64,000 nucleotides of DNA from Ferrimonas kyonanensis DSM 18153. GTDB taxonomy: Bacteria; Pseudomonadota; Gammaproteobacteria; Enterobacterales; Shewanellaceae. Below, piece by piece: positions 10,004 to 21,464 of this stretch (positions are counted from its first letter, which is position 1; each line of letters opens with the position of its first letter). The translations under genes were made by a program, and so were the position numbers. The notes under the pieces are model-generated. The model did not search any database. It worked only from the letters and a program-made list of their open reading frames with translations, and had not been told where the DNA came from. Where the stretch lies: assembly GCF_000425405.1 (NCBI RefSeq), contig NZ_KE384366.1:1-64000 (forward strand), read 5' to 3'.

Positions 10004-10888
10004 ATGAAACCCATTTCTATTGGCGTCATTGTCGTCATTCTGTTCCTGGGCCTGTCCTCACTGTTTGTGGTCAGCGAAGGCGAGCGTGGCATCGTTAAAC
10101 GCTTTGGTAAGATTGCCAAAGACGCCGACGGTGTGACTCTGGTGTATGAGCCTGGTATCCACTTCAAGGTACCGGGTATCGACACCGTGATTCGCCTCAA
10201 TGCTCGTATCCTGACGCTGGATGCCCCGGCGGATCGTTTTGTGACCTCGGAGAAGAAAGATCTGATGGTGGATTCCTACGTTAAGTGGCGAATTACCGAC
10301 TTTGAGCGCTACTTCCTGTCTACCTCAGGCGGTAACCAGTTGCAGGCGGAAGCCCTGCTGCAAAGTAAGATCAACAACGGCCTTCGCAGTGAATTTGGTA
10401 CTCGAACCATCTCCGAAATCGTTTCCGGCAGCCGCGATGAGTTGCAGCAGGAAGCCCTGAAAGGCGCGGCCGAAAGTGCGCTGGAGCTGGGCATCAAGGT
10501 GGTAGACGTGCGGGTGAAGCAGATAAACCTGCCTCGTGAGGTCAGCTCTTCCATCTACGATCGTATGCGCGCCGAGCGTATCGCCGTTGCCAAGGAGCAC
10601 CGCTCCCAGGGTAAGGAAAAGGCCGAAGTACTGCGGGCGAATATCGACGCTAAGGTGACCGTGATGGTGGCTGAGGCAGAGAAAAATGCGCGGACCATTC
10701 GAGGCCAGGGGGACGCACAGGCAGCCAAGATCTACGCCGACGCTTATACCAAGGCGCCGGAGTTTTTCTCCTTCCTGCGCAGCCTGGATGCTTACTCGAA
10801 GTCCTTTAACAGCAAGCAGGACGTGTTGGTGGTGTCGCCAGACTCGGAGTTCTTCCAGTACATGAAGAGCACCACTAAACCGCAATAA
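10004..10888 (+). CDS. hflC: FtsH modulator subunit HflC
   Basis: Second subunit of the HflKC complex. It has an N-terminal membrane anchor (about residues 5-24), an SPFH domain from V-S-E-G-E-R-G-I-V-K-R-F-G onward and a helical segment rich in Ala and Glu (A-E-A-E-K-N-A-R-T-I-R-G-Q-G-D-A). It is 294 residues, slightly shorter than E. coli HflC (334). A strong terminator follows. Confidence 0.97.
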   Translation: MKPISIGVIVVILFLGLSSLFVVSEGERGIVKRFGKIAKDADGVTLVYEPGIHFKVPGIDTVIRLNARILTLDAPADRFVTSEKKDLMVDSYVKWRITDFERYFLSTSGGNQLQAEALLQSKINNGLRSEFGTRTISEIVSGSRDELQQEALKGAAESALELGIKVVDVRVKQINLPREVSSSIYDRMRAERIAVAKEHRSQGKEKAEVLRANIDAKVTVMVAEAEKNARTIRGQGDAQAAKIYADAYTKAPEFFSFLRSLDAYSKSFNSKQDVLVVSPDSEFFQYMKSTTKPQ

Positions 10889-10904
10889 TAGTATTGCTTA
10901 AATT

Positions 10905-10928
10905 AAAGCCCGGCAACCGCCGGGCTTT
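10905..10928 (+). terminator. Terminator after hflC
   Basis: AAAGCCCGGC (10905-10914), loop AACC, GCCGGGCTTT (10919-10928) with further T residues. It ends the hfq-hflC transcript, yet the small yjeT-like gene starts only 20 bp later, so that gene needs read-through or its own promoter. Confidence 0.85.
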
Positions 10929-10947
10929 TTGTATGGAGCGGACGAAA

Positions 10948-11139
10948 ATGAGCACCCAGAGCTGGCTGATTGCCCTTGGTATGGTATTGGTTTTAGAGGG
11001 TATTGGGCCCATGCTGTTGCCGGAACAATGGCGTAAAATGGTCACCGAGATGAGCCGGCAACCGGATCAGTTGTTGCGTCGGTTAGGGGGGGTACTGGTC
11101 ACAATTGGTGGGGTAATTCTGTATATTTTTTCCAGATAG
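10948..11139 (+). CDS. yjeT: DUF2065 small membrane protein (YjeT-like)
   Basis: A 63-residue protein with two hydrophobic segments (about 5-22 and 43-60) and the family signature LVLEGIGPMLLP followed by LLRRLGGVLVTIGGVIL. The start at 10948 is chosen because GGAG lies 9 bp upstream and the product then aligns with YjeT end to end; an upstream ATG at 10933 would add five residues. It sits between hflC and purA as in E. coli. The function of the family is unknown. Confidence 0.85.
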   Translation: MSTQSWLIALGMVLVLEGIGPMLLPEQWRKMVTEMSRQPDQLLRRLGGVLVTIGGVILYIFSR

Positions 11140-11181
11140 CTGCTGTTTTGAGCATTTTGTTCTGGTAGAATCCTGCTTTAA

Positions 11182-12498
<1,317 letters not shown>

Positions 12499-12511
12499 TC
12501 ATTGAGTGTAA

Positions 12512-12533
12512 AACGGGGCCTTCTGGCCCCGTT
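12512..12533 (+). terminator. Terminator after purA
   Basis: AACGGGGCC (12512-12520), loop TTCT, GGCCCCGTT (12525-12533). The stem is strong but the following T-run is weak, so termination may be partial. Confidence 0.65.
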
Positions 12534-12582
12534 ATGCTATGGTGGACTTTAGTTTTTTCAGGCTGGGTCGATACGTTAGAGT

Positions 12583-13212
12583 ATGAATCGCTTTTATCTG
12601 CTGTTGACAACATTGCTGATGATTGCCCCTGCCCAGTCGGAACTGCAGGTGGTGGAGCTGTATTCACAGGACGCGCTGTTGCAGATGATTCGCGACAACA
12701 CCCATCTGATGCAGATGCGTCGTGATGACTGCCAGTTAGTGGAAGACGTGCAGGCTCACGCTAAAATATTGAAAGAGCCCGCCTACCAGATGCTGTGGGC
12801 CGACATGCTGATGTATGGCGTGTGCGTCGACAAAAACGTCAAAGAGGGGTTCTATTACCTCGAGACTGCTTCGGAGTCCGGATTGCCCGACGCCCTGGAG
12901 CAGTTGGGACGCTACTACCGTATCGGCAAGTTCACCCTGGTGAACGAAGAATTGGCGATACACTACTACAAATTAGCATCTGAACAAGGGCATTTGCGTG
13001 CCCGCTTTGATCTCGTGCGAATGTACGTTCGAGGCTACGGCGCGCCGCGGGACTACCCGCAGGCGTATCGATGGCTGTTCGAAGAGGTGTACGAGCACGG
13101 CGAAGATCAGGCTACGGCCGATGAGCTGCTGAGCCAACTGGCCCGCCTTATTCCCAATAGGGAGGTGGAAGCCATCGAAGCCAGCCAGAAATTTCAGGAT
13201 AAGTATCGCTGA
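12583..13212 (+). CDS. motX: Sodium-type polar flagellar protein MotX
   Basis: A periplasmic T-ring component needed to seat the Na+-driven stator PomAB at the polar flagellar motor. It has a signal peptide (about 1-19), then V-V-E-L-Y-S-Q-D-A-L-L and two or three Sel1-type helical repeats (for example A-L-E-Q-L-G-R-Y-Y-R-I-G-K and A-R-F-D-L-V-R-M-Y-V-R-G-Y-G), matching MotX in composition and length (209 residues). Location just before rnr is also seen in Shewanella. It implies a polar, sodium-driven flagellum encoded elsewhere. A generic Sel1 protein is the alternative; the N-terminal match makes MotX much more likely. Confidence 0.88.
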   Translation: MNRFYLLLTTLLMIAPAQSELQVVELYSQDALLQMIRDNTHLMQMRRDDCQLVEDVQAHAKILKEPAYQMLWADMLMYGVCVDKNVKEGFYYLETASESGLPDALEQLGRYYRIGKFTLVNEELAIHYYKLASEQGHLRARFDLVRMYVRGYGAPRDYPQAYRWLFEEVYEHGEDQATADELLSQLARLIPNREVEAIEASQKFQDKYR

Positions 13213-13265
13213 CAGTCAGTATACTTTTCCGGTAACCCCATTTTTATCTATCGAGTAAATCACTA

Positions 13266-15731
13266 TTGAGTAATCAAGATCCCCATTTTCAGCGGGAGGC
13301 TGAAAAGTACGAAAATCCGATTCCCAGCCGGGAGTTTCTGCTGCAGTTGATCGCCGACGGCCGCGGCCTGATTGGTCGCGATGAGCTGGCTGAACAGTTG
13401 GGCCTGGAAGGGGACCAGTACGTGGCCCTGATGCGCCGCTTGCGCGCCATGGAGCGCGATGGCCAGCTGGTGTACACCCGCAAAGGGCGCTATGGCATTC
13501 CGGAGAAGATGGATCTGCTCACCGGCACCGTACTGGGGCATCGCGATGGCTTTGGCTTCTTCCGTCCTGACGATGGTGCCGGTAAAGACATGTTCCTGAC
13601 CGAACGCACCATGCAGAGCGTACTGCATGGCGATCGGGTGATGGCCCAGGGGGATCGACACGATCGCCGTGGCCGTCAGGAAGCCCGGATCGTTCGGGTC
13701 CTTGAGCCCCGCAGCGCCAACATCATTGGCCGCTACTTCACCGAAGATGGCATTGGCTTCGTGGTACCGGACGATCGCCGCATCAGCCAGGACATCCTGA
13801 TACCGGCGGAACACCGACTGGGCGCCCGCCTGGGGCAGGTGGTGAATGTTGAGCTGACCCAGAGACCGGGTCGTCATACCCACGCCAAGGGCAAGGTGAC
13901 CGAGGTGCTGGGAGACGAAATGGATCCGGGCATGGAGATCGAGATCGCCCTGCGCAATCACGATCTGCCTCACCAATTCCCTCAAGCGGTGCTGGACCAG
14001 GTGGCTCGAATCGACGACGAGGTGACCGAGGCCGATAAGCAGGGCCGGGTGGACTTGCGACAGTTGCCGCTGGTGACCATCGACGGTGAAGACGCCCGAG
14101 ACTTCGATGACGCCGTCTACTGCGAGAAGAAGAAGAGCGGCGGTTGGCGCCTGTGGGTAGCCATTGCCGACGTGAGCCATTATGTGCGCCCCGGCACGCC
14201 ATTGAACGACGAGGCCCTGAAACGGGGTAACTCAGTGTATTTCCCGGCGCAGGTGATTCCGATGCTGCCGGAGAAGCTCTCCAACGGCCTCTGTTCATTG
14301 AACCCGGGTGTCGACCGTCTGTGCATGGTGTGCGAAATGACGGTATCGGCCTCCGGAAATTTGTCTGGTTATAAATTTTACCCGGCAGTGATGCACTCCC
14401 ACGCCCGGCTGACCTACACCAAAGTGGCGGCGATGCTGGATGGGGATAAGCGACTGATCGAGCGATACCAGTCGGTGTTCCCGCACCTGCAACAGCTGCA
14501 CAAGTTGTACGCTGCTTTGGACGGTGCCCGCCTCAAACGCGGCGCCCTGGTGCTGGAGACTACCGAGACTCAGTTTATCTTTAATAGCCAGCGACGCATC
14601 GAGCAGATTGTGCCTCGGGAGCGTAACGTGGCGCACAAGATGATCGAAGAATGCATGATCCTGGCTAACGTTGCGTCGGCTCGATTTGTGAAGAAGCAGA
14701 AAGGCGAAGTGTTGTATCGGGTCCACGAGGGTCCGGGCGACGCCAAGTTGAAGTCCTTGCGCGACTTCCTTGGTCAGCAAGGGCTGCAACTCGGTGGTGG
14801 CGATGAGCCGTCGCCGACCGACATCGCCAAGCTGCTGGCTTCGCTGAGTGGCCGCGCCGATGCCGAACTGGTGACCACCATGGTACTGAGATCCATGAAG
14901 CAGGCGGTCTACAGCCCAGACGATGAGGGCCACTTTGGTCTGGCGCTGCAGGGTTACAGCCACTTTACCTCACCCATTCGACGTTACCCCGATCTGATTT
15001 TGCATCGGGTGATTCGAGGCTTGCTGGCCAAAGACAGTGAAGGTGGCATGCTCAAGCGGGCCATCGGCAGCCTGCTGAATCGCGAGGCTGCCAAGGCCGA
15101 CGATGCCGGGGTGTTGTACACCACTCAGGAACTGGTGGAGCTGGGTGAGCACTGCTCGATGACCGAGCGCCGTGCCGATGATGCCACTCGGGATGTGTCG
15201 GATTGGCTCAAGTGTGAGTTCATGCAGGATCACGTCGGCGACACCTTTGAGGCGGTGATCAGTGGTGTTACCAGCTTTGGTCTGTTTGTGCGTCTGAACC
15301 AGTACCACATCGACGGCCTGGTGCACATCTCCAGTTTGGAAAACGATTATTTCCATTTTGATGCGGTGCGTCAGGGACTGTACGGCGAGCATAGCGGCAA
15401 GCGTTATCGCCTCGGCGATGCGGTTGAGGTGAAAGTGATGTCGGTGAAGCTGGACGATCGTCAGATCGATCTGGGCCTGGTTCAGGAGCCGTCCAAAGGG
15501 CGTAAAGGGAAGCCCAAGTCCGGCCGCAAACCGGCGGACAGCAATGCCCCCTACAAAGCCAAACAGGGCAAACCCAAGTCCTCGGGTCGAAGTGGTGGCG
15601 GCAAGCGCAGTGGTGGTTCACAGGCCAAGTCCGGGGCAGCCAAAGGCAGCGGCAGTGCCAAGCCGGACGGCAAAAAAACAGATACCCGCGGCGGTGCGGG
15701 CAAGAGCAGTTCTAAGCGGAAAAATCGTTAA
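13266..15731 (+). CDS. rnr: Ribonuclease R
   Basis: A processive 3'-5' exoribonuclease that degrades structured RNA and takes part in rRNA quality control and trans-translation. Domains in order: N-terminal HTH (about 20-85), two cold-shock OB folds, the RNB catalytic domain ([12 protein letters not shown] near 275), an S1 domain (about 655-740) and a basic tail of about 80 residues made of Lys, Ser and Gly. The start is TTG at 13266, which gives the usual N-terminus [14 protein letters not shown]. It overlaps rlmB by one base (TAATG). Confidence 0.97.
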   Translation: MSNQDPHFQREAEKYENPIPSREFLLQLIADGRGLIGRDELAEQLGLEGDQYVALMRRLRAMERDGQLVYTRKGRYGIPEKMDLLTGTVLGHRDGFGFFRPDDGAGKDMFLTERTMQSVLHGDRVMAQGDRHDRRGRQEARIVRVLEPRSANIIGRYFTEDGIGFVVPDDRRISQDILIPAEHRLGARLGQVVNVELTQRPGRHTHAKGKVTEVLGDEMDPGMEIEIALRNHDLPHQFPQAVLDQVARIDDEVTEADKQGRVDLRQLPLVTIDGEDARDFDDAVYCEKKKSGGWRLWVAIADVSHYVRPGTPLNDEALKRGNSVYFPAQVIPMLPEKLSNGLCSLNPGVDRLCMVCEMTVSASGNLSGYKFYPAVMHSHARLTYTKVAAMLDGDKRLIERYQSVFPHLQQLHKLYAALDGARLKRGALVLETTETQFIFNSQRRIEQIVPRERNVAHKMIEECMILANVASARFVKKQKGEVLYRVHEGPGDAKLKSLRDFLGQQGLQLGGGDEPSPTDIAKLLASLSGRADAELVTTMVLRSMKQAVYSPDDEGHFGLALQGYSHFTSPIRRYPDLILHRVIRGLLAKDSEGGMLKRAIGSLLNREAAKADDAGVLYTTQELVELGEHCSMTERRADDATRDVSDWLKCEFMQDHVGDTFEAVISGVTSFGLFVRLNQYHIDGLVHISSLENDYFHFDAVRQGLYGEHSGKRYRLGDAVEVKVMSVKLDDRQIDLGLVQEPSKGRKGKPKSGRKPADSNAPYKAKQGKPKSSGRSGGGKRSGGSQAKSGAAKGSGSAKPDGKKTDTRGGAGKSSSKRKNR

Positions 15732-16468
15732 TGAAACAAGAGATGGTATTTGGCCTGCACGCCGTTGAGGCGTTGCTGGCGTCGGAGCCTGAACGGGTAA
15801 AGTCCATTTGGATGCTGAAGGGGCGTGACGACGATCGTCTGCAACGGATTCATCAACTGGCGATGCAGCATGGCATCAGCTGCCAGCCTGCCGCCAGAAA
15901 GGCCCTGGATGACAAGGCCAAGTCGCCGCAGCACCAAGGGGTGGTGGCCGCCGCCAAGGCGGCGCCGGTAAAAGGTGAAGCGGAGCTGGATGCCTTGCTC
16001 AACGGCGTGGAGACGCCGCTGCTGCTGATTCTGGACGGCGTGACTGACCCTCATAACCTCGGCGCCTGCCTGCGCAGTGCCGATGCTACCGGTGTTCACG
16101 GTGTGATTGTGCCCCGGGATCGGTCTGCCAGTCTGGGCCCTGTGGTACGCAAAGTGGCAGTGGGTGCCGCCGAGAGCGTGCCGCTGTTTCAGGTGACCAA
16201 CCTGGCGCGCACCATGCGGGAACTGCAGGAGCGGGGGGTGTGGATCGTTGGCACCGCCGGCGAAGCCGATCACGACCTGTATCAGGCCAAGCTTACCGGC
16301 CCGCTGGCGCTGACCATGGGGGCCGAAGGCAAAGGGATGCGCCGCCTGACCCGCGAACATTGCGATGAGCTGATTTCGATTCCAATGGCCGGGGTGGTCA
16401 CCAGCCTCAATGTGTCGGTGGCGACCGGCGTGTGCTTGTTCGAAGCGGTGCGCCAGCGGCGGAGTTGA
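15731..16468 (+). CDS. rlmB: 23S rRNA Gm2251 2'-O-methyltransferase
   Basis: A SpoU-class methyltransferase acting on G2251 in the peptidyl-transferase centre. The three SPOUT motifs are present: [20 protein letters not shown] near 101, [11 protein letters not shown] near 197, and [18 protein letters not shown] near 217, which form the trefoil knot and SAM site. The substrate-binding N-terminal domain is intact. Length 245. Coupled to rnr as in E. coli. Confidence 0.97.
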   Translation: MKQEMVFGLHAVEALLASEPERVKSIWMLKGRDDDRLQRIHQLAMQHGISCQPAARKALDDKAKSPQHQGVVAAAKAAPVKGEAELDALLNGVETPLLLILDGVTDPHNLGACLRSADATGVHGVIVPRDRSASLGPVVRKVAVGAAESVPLFQVTNLARTMRELQERGVWIVGTAGEADHDLYQAKLTGPLALTMGAEGKGMRRLTREHCDELISIPMAGVVTSLNVSVATGVCLFEAVRQRRS

Positions 16469-16483
16469 TTCTCAAGACACAGC

Positions 16484-16510
16484 AAAAAGGCGCCGTTGGC
16501 GCCTTTTTTT
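16484..16510. terminator. Bidirectional terminator rlmB / DUF481 gene
   Basis: AAAAAGGCGCC (16484-16494), loop GTT, GGCGCCTTTTTTT (16498-16510). With an A-run on one side and a T-run on the other, it can serve rlmB on the plus strand and the convergent DUF481 gene on the minus strand. Confidence 0.9.
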
Positions 16511-16524
16511 GTTCCTGGAGGGGA

Positions 16525-17268
16525 TTAGAAGCTGTACAGCAGGTTGACGGTGGAGATGATGTCGGTCTTCTCGCTGTTTTCCGGCACCTTTTCGGTGTAT
16601 TTGACGTCGGTGCCTATCTTTAGAGCCAGATCGGCCCATAACTGATTCCGAATCGACAGTTTCAGGGTGGCGATGGTATTGCGGTTACCGGTTTCCACCG
16701 CACCTTCGGCATTGAAGGTGGTGTATTCGTGCAACCGCTGTTCCAGTTTGCCGGCGAAACGGGCAATGCCTTCGTCGGTGGAAGAACCGTCGCTGTCGGT
16801 ATCGCTGTCGCTGAGATTGGGTTTGTTGTAACGGTAACCGGCACCGGCTTCCAGCGACAGCTTGGTGTGGCGATGATCAATGGGGGAGTAACCGTAACCG
16901 AAGGAGTAGATCTGCTGCTGGGTAAAGGAGCCGAATCGATCCCAGATCAATTCACTCCGGCCATAGACGTACTGGGTTCCTTTGAGCTTGTAATCCAGCT
17001 GGTACTGCACCGTGTATTGTTCGGCGGTGGTACTCTGGTTGTCAGAGGCAAAGTAGGCGTGCAGATTGGTTTCGTGGCGGGCTGCTTCCGCATCGTAAAC
17101 AATTTTACCGCGGCTGTTGAAGTTGCTGGATTCGGTGTTGCCTGAGGTGTACTGCAACCCCAACTCCACTTCGGCGTCCAATCTGTCTTCAGGCTCTTTG
17201 TACTCCGGTGGCACCAAGGCCCACACCGACGGAGACAACAGCGCGGCGACCATCATCAATCGTTTCAT
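16525..17268 (-). CDS. DUF481 outer-membrane beta-barrel protein (YdiY-like)
   Basis: A predicted outer-membrane protein of 247 residues. The start at 17268 gives a signal peptide (M-K-R-L-M-M-V-A-A-L-L-S-P-S-V-W-A); an in-frame start six codons upstream is less likely. The mature part consists of alternating strands (E-V-E-L-G-L-Q-Y-T-S-G-N-T-E-S, a hallmark of DUF481) and ends in an aromatic residue (L-L-Y-S-F) as barrel proteins do for BAM recognition. A Ser/Asp-rich loop (S-D-S-D-T-D-S-D-G-S-S) sits near 160. Convergent with rlmB. Physiological role unknown. Confidence 0.85.
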   Translation of the reverse strand: MKRLMMVAALLSPSVWALVPPEYKEPEDRLDAEVELGLQYTSGNTESSNFNSRGKIVYDAEAARHETNLHAYFASDNQSTTAEQYTVQYQLDYKLKGTQYVYGRSELIWDRFGSFTQQQIYSFGYGYSPIDHRHTKLSLEAGAGYRYNKPNLSDSDTDSDGSSTDEGIARFAGKLEQRLHEYTTFNAEGAVETGNRNTIATLKLSIRNQLWADLALKIGTDVKYTEKVPENSEKTDIISTVNLLYSF

Positions 17269-17449
17269 AATACCTACTGCTATCACTGCGTATTTTTGTT
17301 TGATTTCTTCTCAGTCCCGGCAAGGTGGCGGGCTTAGGGTGCAGGGCGTTATCTTACCTCAAAGCGATTCAAAACGGCGATCAACTGAGGGAATTTCTCT
17401 GCCGCCGCTGCGCCAAGCCGGCTGGAGCCAGAGTGGCGGTGAGAATCGC

Positions 17450-17478
17450 TTGCTCACCCTGCGGGAATCCTGTAATAT
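17450..17478 (+). promoter_or_regulatory. Sigma-70 promoter of the S6 ribosomal operon
   Basis: TTGCTC (17450-17455) and TAATAT (17473-17478) are spaced by exactly 17 bp, 89 bp before the rpsF start codon. The spacing and the -10 element are close to consensus. Transcription would begin near 17485 and leave a leader of about 80 nt. Confidence 0.7.
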
Positions 17479-17518
17479 GCGCCGGCTAATCAGCCGAAAC
17501 CCTTTTGTTCCTTGCCTC

Positions 17519-17566
17519 CAGGTATGGCTGAGCCTGAAAGAGGCTGAATAACCGTAAGGATCAATA
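17519..17566 (+). promoter_or_regulatory. Candidate S6:S18 autoregulatory mRNA leader
   Basis: Just before rpsF, AGCCT (17531-17535) pairs with AGGCT (17541-17545) around a GAAAG loop. An ATGG lies upstream (17524) and a CCG follows (17552-17554) next to the AAGGA ribosome binding site. A leader hairpin with a CCG element bound by the S6:S18 complex is known for rpsF mRNAs in many bacteria. The match here is by position and elements only; I have not aligned it to the family model. Confidence 0.4.
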
Positions 17567-17977
17567 ATGCGTCATTACGAAATCGTATTTATGGTTCACC
17601 CTGATCAGAGTGAACAGGTTCCAGGCATGATCGAGCGTTACACTGCTACCATCACTAAAGATGGTGGTTCTGTAAACCGCTTGGAAGACTGGGGCCGCCG
17701 TCAACTGGCATACCCAATTGAGAAGCTGCACAAAGCACACTACGTGCTGGTTAACGCTGAAGCGACTGCTGAAGCCGTTGCTGAACTGGAAACCAACTTC
17801 CGCTTCAACGATGCCGTTATCCGTAGCATGGTAATCCGTACCAAGGGTGCTGTTACCGAGCCATCTCCAATGGCTAAAGCTAAGGAAGAGCGCCGTGAGC
17901 GTGATGATCGTCGTGACGATCGTCGTGAAGCACAGCCAGCTCCAGCTCCAGCTGCTGAGGAAGCCAGCGCCGAGTAA
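17567..17977 (+). CDS. rpsF: 30S ribosomal protein S6
   Basis: Binds 16S rRNA with S18 in the platform of the small subunit. The N-terminus [16 protein letters not shown] is diagnostic. At 136 residues it carries the usual charged C-terminal extension, here Arg/Asp-rich and then Pro/Ala/Glu-rich, where S6 is polyglutamylated by RimK in E. coli. First gene of the rpsF-priB-rpsR-rplI operon. Confidence 0.98.
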   Translation: MRHYEIVFMVHPDQSEQVPGMIERYTATITKDGGSVNRLEDWGRRQLAYPIEKLHKAHYVLVNAEATAEAVAELETNFRFNDAVIRSMVIRTKGAVTEPSPMAKAKEERRERDDRRDDRREAQPAPAPAAEEASAE

Positions 17978-17982
17978 GAGCT

Positions 17983-18530
<548 letters not shown>

Positions 18531-18572
18531 GTTTAGGCATTAGGTTAACCCTTTTAAGTAGAGGAAAAGGTA

Positions 18573-19025
18573 ATGGAAGTTATTCTGTTGGATAAGATTG
18601 CCAAGCTTGGCGGTCTGGGTGACAAAGTTAGCGTTAAGTCTGGTTACGCTCGTAACTACCTGCTGCCACAAGGCAAAGCAGTATTCGCTAACGCTGCTAA
18701 CGTAGCTGAATTCGAAGCTCGTCGCGCTGATCTGGAAAAGAACATCGCTGACAAGCTGGCTGCTGCTCAAGCTCGCGCTGAGAAGCTGGCTGCTCTGGAA
18801 GGCGTTTCCATCGCTTCCAAAGCGGGTGACGAAGGCAAGCTGTTCGGTTCCATCGGTACTCGCGACATTGCTGACGCGATCACCGCTGCCGGCGTTGAAG
18901 TAGCCAAGTCTGAAGTACGTCTGTCCGAAGGCGCTCTGCGCAACACCGGCGAGTACGACATCGTTGTTGCTGTACACAACGAAGTGACTGCTACTGTTAA
19001 GCTGACCATTGTTGCTGGTGAGTAA
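18573..19025 (+). CDS. rplI: 50S ribosomal protein L9
   Basis: Elongated large-subunit protein of two domains joined by a long helix (about residues 41-74, visible as an Ala/Glu/Lys-rich run). The N-terminal signature [16 protein letters not shown] and the [13 protein letters not shown] motif are intact; 150 residues. Codon use is biased toward highly expressed codons, as in rpsF and rpsR. Confidence 0.98.
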   Translation: MEVILLDKIAKLGGLGDKVSVKSGYARNYLLPQGKAVFANAANVAEFEARRADLEKNIADKLAAAQARAEKLAALEGVSIASKAGDEGKLFGSIGTRDIADAITAAGVEVAKSEVRLSEGALRNTGEYDIVVAVHNEVTATVKLTIVAGE

Positions 19026-19070
19026 TCACTAAGCTGACACCGGTCGCTTAATCCGGGAAACCGGAGCAGA

Positions 19071-19099
19071 AAAACACCGCCTCAGGGCGGTGTTTTTTT
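19071..19099 (+). terminator. Terminator of the S6 operon
   Basis: AAAACACCGCC (19071-19081), loop TCAG, GGCGGTG with a seven-T run (to 19099). A classic strong terminator. Confidence 0.92.
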
Positions 19100-19123
19100 A
19101 TGCCAGTCTCGGCAGTGGCAACC

Positions 19124-19149
19124 AAAAAAGCCGCCATATGGCGGCTTTT
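19124..19149 (-). terminator. Terminator of the peptidase gene
   Basis: AAAAAAGCCGCC and GGCGGCTTTTG flank an ATAT centre and form a palindromic stem just after the minus-strand peptidase stop. On that strand the stem is followed by a T-run. Confidence 0.85.
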
Positions 19150-19164
19150 GTCGTTAGTAAGCGT

Positions 19165-21369
19165 TTACTTGATCAGGGTCAGCTCGGTCAACAGGTTGTC
19201 GGCGCTGTCGACATTTTCCATCATCCACAACACGTAGCGGAAGTCGACGTGTACGGCCCGGGTGATGCTGGGGTTGAAGTACCAGTCCTTGGTGATCGAC
19301 TCATAGGTGGAGTCGAAATTCAGACCGACCAGATCGCCGTCGCCGTTGAGGATCGGCGAACCGGAGTTGCCCCCTGTGGTGTCGACGCTGGAGAGGAAGT
19401 TCACTGGCACCGAGCCAAAGTGGCCGTCATTGGCCTCGGCACAAGGCAAAATGCCGCAGTACCAGGATTGGGTCTGCGCCTTGATGCTGTCCACCGAGTA
19501 GCTGCCATAGCGTTTGGCCTTGATGGCCTCGAGGATCTTTTGCGGTGCATTGAACGGTTCGACGCCGGTGTGCTTCTCGACAATGCCCTCCAGTCGGGTA
19601 AACGGCTGTTTGTACAGGGCATCGGCGGCCTGGTAGCCATCGACCACACCGTAACTGATGCGCAGGGTGCCGTTGGCATCCGGGTACACCGGCTGGTTAC
19701 GGCTGTCGTACCAGTCCAGCAAGGCCGCCATCATAGCGGGACGCACGGCGGTGATGTCACCGGCCAGGGTCTGACGTTGCTTGCGATTGGCTTCGTTGGC
19801 GTCGTACAGGGCCACCGCCATCTTAATGAAGGGATCATCGCTGGCTTTGAACGCCGACACCGGCTGGGTCATCCACTTGAGGCGCTGGCCGCTGTCATTG
19901 AGGCCGGTGTTGGCATAGGCCTGATCCAGGTCCAGGGTTTCCAGTACCTTGTCCAGGGCCGCAGTCCGGTGCGACTGAGCCAGGTAGGCGTCGATGTCCA
20001 TCTGCCACAGGCCCCGATCCATACGAGTATGGAAGCTGCGGGTCAGGCGGTTGAGACGGCCCTCGAGCATCTTCATGTCCCGCTCCTGATAGCCTTCCTC
20101 GCGCTCGGCATCGGGTTTTTGGCGCTCATTGGCCAGTTTATACAGTCGGTTGGCGGTGTTAAGCAGGGCACTGGACTGGGCATTTTCGAAGTAGAACGCC
20201 CGCTGCTTGTAGTTTCGTTGCTCGGCCAGCTTTTTCTCCAGCTGTTCAACCTTGGCCAGGGCGTCGGCACGGCTCGGATCGGCTTTCAGCCAGTCTTTGA
20301 AGGCGTGTTCATTGCTGCCCTTGATGGCGGGAATGTCGGTTTTACGAAAGCCATCCAGCAGGCCGTTCATCTTCTTCATGCGGTTGGCAAGGCTGGCTTT
20401 GGTGCCGGCGTAGGCGATCTTGATGACGCCGTCTTCGAGGCCGTACTGGTCGATGAGATCGATGCGCTGCTGATAGCGGCTGGCACCGACCGGATACTGC
20501 CAGTTACTGGCAAATTCCAATTCGCTCAGTAGCTTGTGTCTGCTGGTTCGGCCCGGGTAGCCTGCCACCAATACCCCGTCTCCCTGCTTCACGCCACTGG
20601 CGTTGACCTTAAGGAAGCTCTTGGGCTGGTAGGGGACGTTGTCTTCGCTGTAGGCGGCCGGCGATCCATCCGGAGCAACGTAGGCCCGCAGGAAGGTGAA
20701 GTCACCGCTATGGCGGGGGTACTCGAAGTTATCGATGTCACCGCCGAAGGAGCCGACACTTTGAGGCGGCGCGTACACCAGACGCACGTCGCGAATCATC
20801 AACTGACGCAACAGGTAGTACTTTTTGCCGCCATGAAAGCTGCGCACATGGCAACGGTAGTTGTCGTTGGACTCGCACTGCTTCAGCAGCGCCTTACGGT
20901 TGCCCTGGATGGTATGGTAGCGCTGATAGCCGTCCATGTCGTCGCTGACACCGGCGTACACCTGCTCGGTAACGTCTTCGATCTTGTCGGTGACGTACAG
21001 GCGTTCCTGAGGGCCAGCAGAAGGCTCTTTATCCAGGCTGGTGGCCAGGAAGCCATCATCCAGGTAGTTGTGTTCTTCATTGCTGTTGAACTGAATGCCC
21101 CGGTAGGCACAATGGTGGTTTGTGACAACCAATCCTTTGGGAGAAACGAAGGAGGCAGTACAATACCCCAGTCCTACCACCGCATTCATTGGATATTGAT
21201 TCAGGTCCGCCAGCTGTTCGGCTGGCAGACGGATGCCGGCTTGCTGAAGCTCATCGCTCAGTTGCGGCATCTGCATGGGGAGCCACTGGCCTTCATTGGC
21301 GACAGCGGGCAGGGCCACGGCCAGGCTTAACGCCAGGACGGAGACCGAAGAAGAAACTTTGGTTGGCAT
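19165..21369 (-). CDS. S46 dipeptidyl peptidase, DPP11-type
   Basis: A periplasmic serine exopeptidase releasing N-terminal dipeptides. The start at 21369 gives a signal peptide (1-25, ending A-V-A-N); the longer in-frame start adds an implausible 22 residues. The chymotrypsin-like triad is visible as TNHHC (His near 85) and TTGGNSGSP (Ser669). In family S46 the residue 18 positions after the catalytic Ser separates DPP7 (Gly) from DPP11 (Arg or Ser); here it is Ser687 in G-L-N-F-D-S, which predicts preference for Asp/Glu in the P1 position. Length 734 fits. Divergent from dnaB, monocistronic. Points to peptide scavenging. Confidence 0.93.
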   Translation of the reverse strand: MPTKVSSSVSVLALSLAVALPAVANEGQWLPMQMPQLSDELQQAGIRLPAEQLADLNQYPMNAVVGLGYCTASFVSPKGLVVTNHHCAYRGIQFNSNEEHNYLDDGFLATSLDKEPSAGPQERLYVTDKIEDVTEQVYAGVSDDMDGYQRYHTIQGNRKALLKQCESNDNYRCHVRSFHGGKKYYLLRQLMIRDVRLVYAPPQSVGSFGGDIDNFEYPRHSGDFTFLRAYVAPDGSPAAYSEDNVPYQPKSFLKVNASGVKQGDGVLVAGYPGRTSRHKLLSELEFASNWQYPVGASRYQQRIDLIDQYGLEDGVIKIAYAGTKASLANRMKKMNGLLDGFRKTDIPAIKGSNEHAFKDWLKADPSRADALAKVEQLEKKLAEQRNYKQRAFYFENAQSSALLNTANRLYKLANERQKPDAEREEGYQERDMKMLEGRLNRLTRSFHTRMDRGLWQMDIDAYLAQSHRTAALDKVLETLDLDQAYANTGLNDSGQRLKWMTQPVSAFKASDDPFIKMAVALYDANEANRKQRQTLAGDITAVRPAMMAALLDWYDSRNQPVYPDANGTLRISYGVVDGYQAADALYKQPFTRLEGIVEKHTGVEPFNAPQKILEAIKAKRYGSYSVDSIKAQTQSWYCGILPCAEANDGHFGSVPVNFLSSVDTTGGNSGSPILNGDGDLVGLNFDSTYESITKDWYFNPSITRAVHVDFRYVLWMMENVDSADNLLTELTLIK

Positions 21370-21464
21370 GGGAGGTCCCTTTATTATTATCATTCCTGTT
21401 TGGGCAATGCGCCCAGAAAGGGGAAATCTTACCAATTTAACGCATTGAGTGTAACGGGTTTAAC

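Noticed and set aside
19090-20532. A 480-codon frame antisense to the peptidase
   Set aside because: No domain, no binding site, and it mirrors the codon structure of a clear S46 gene.
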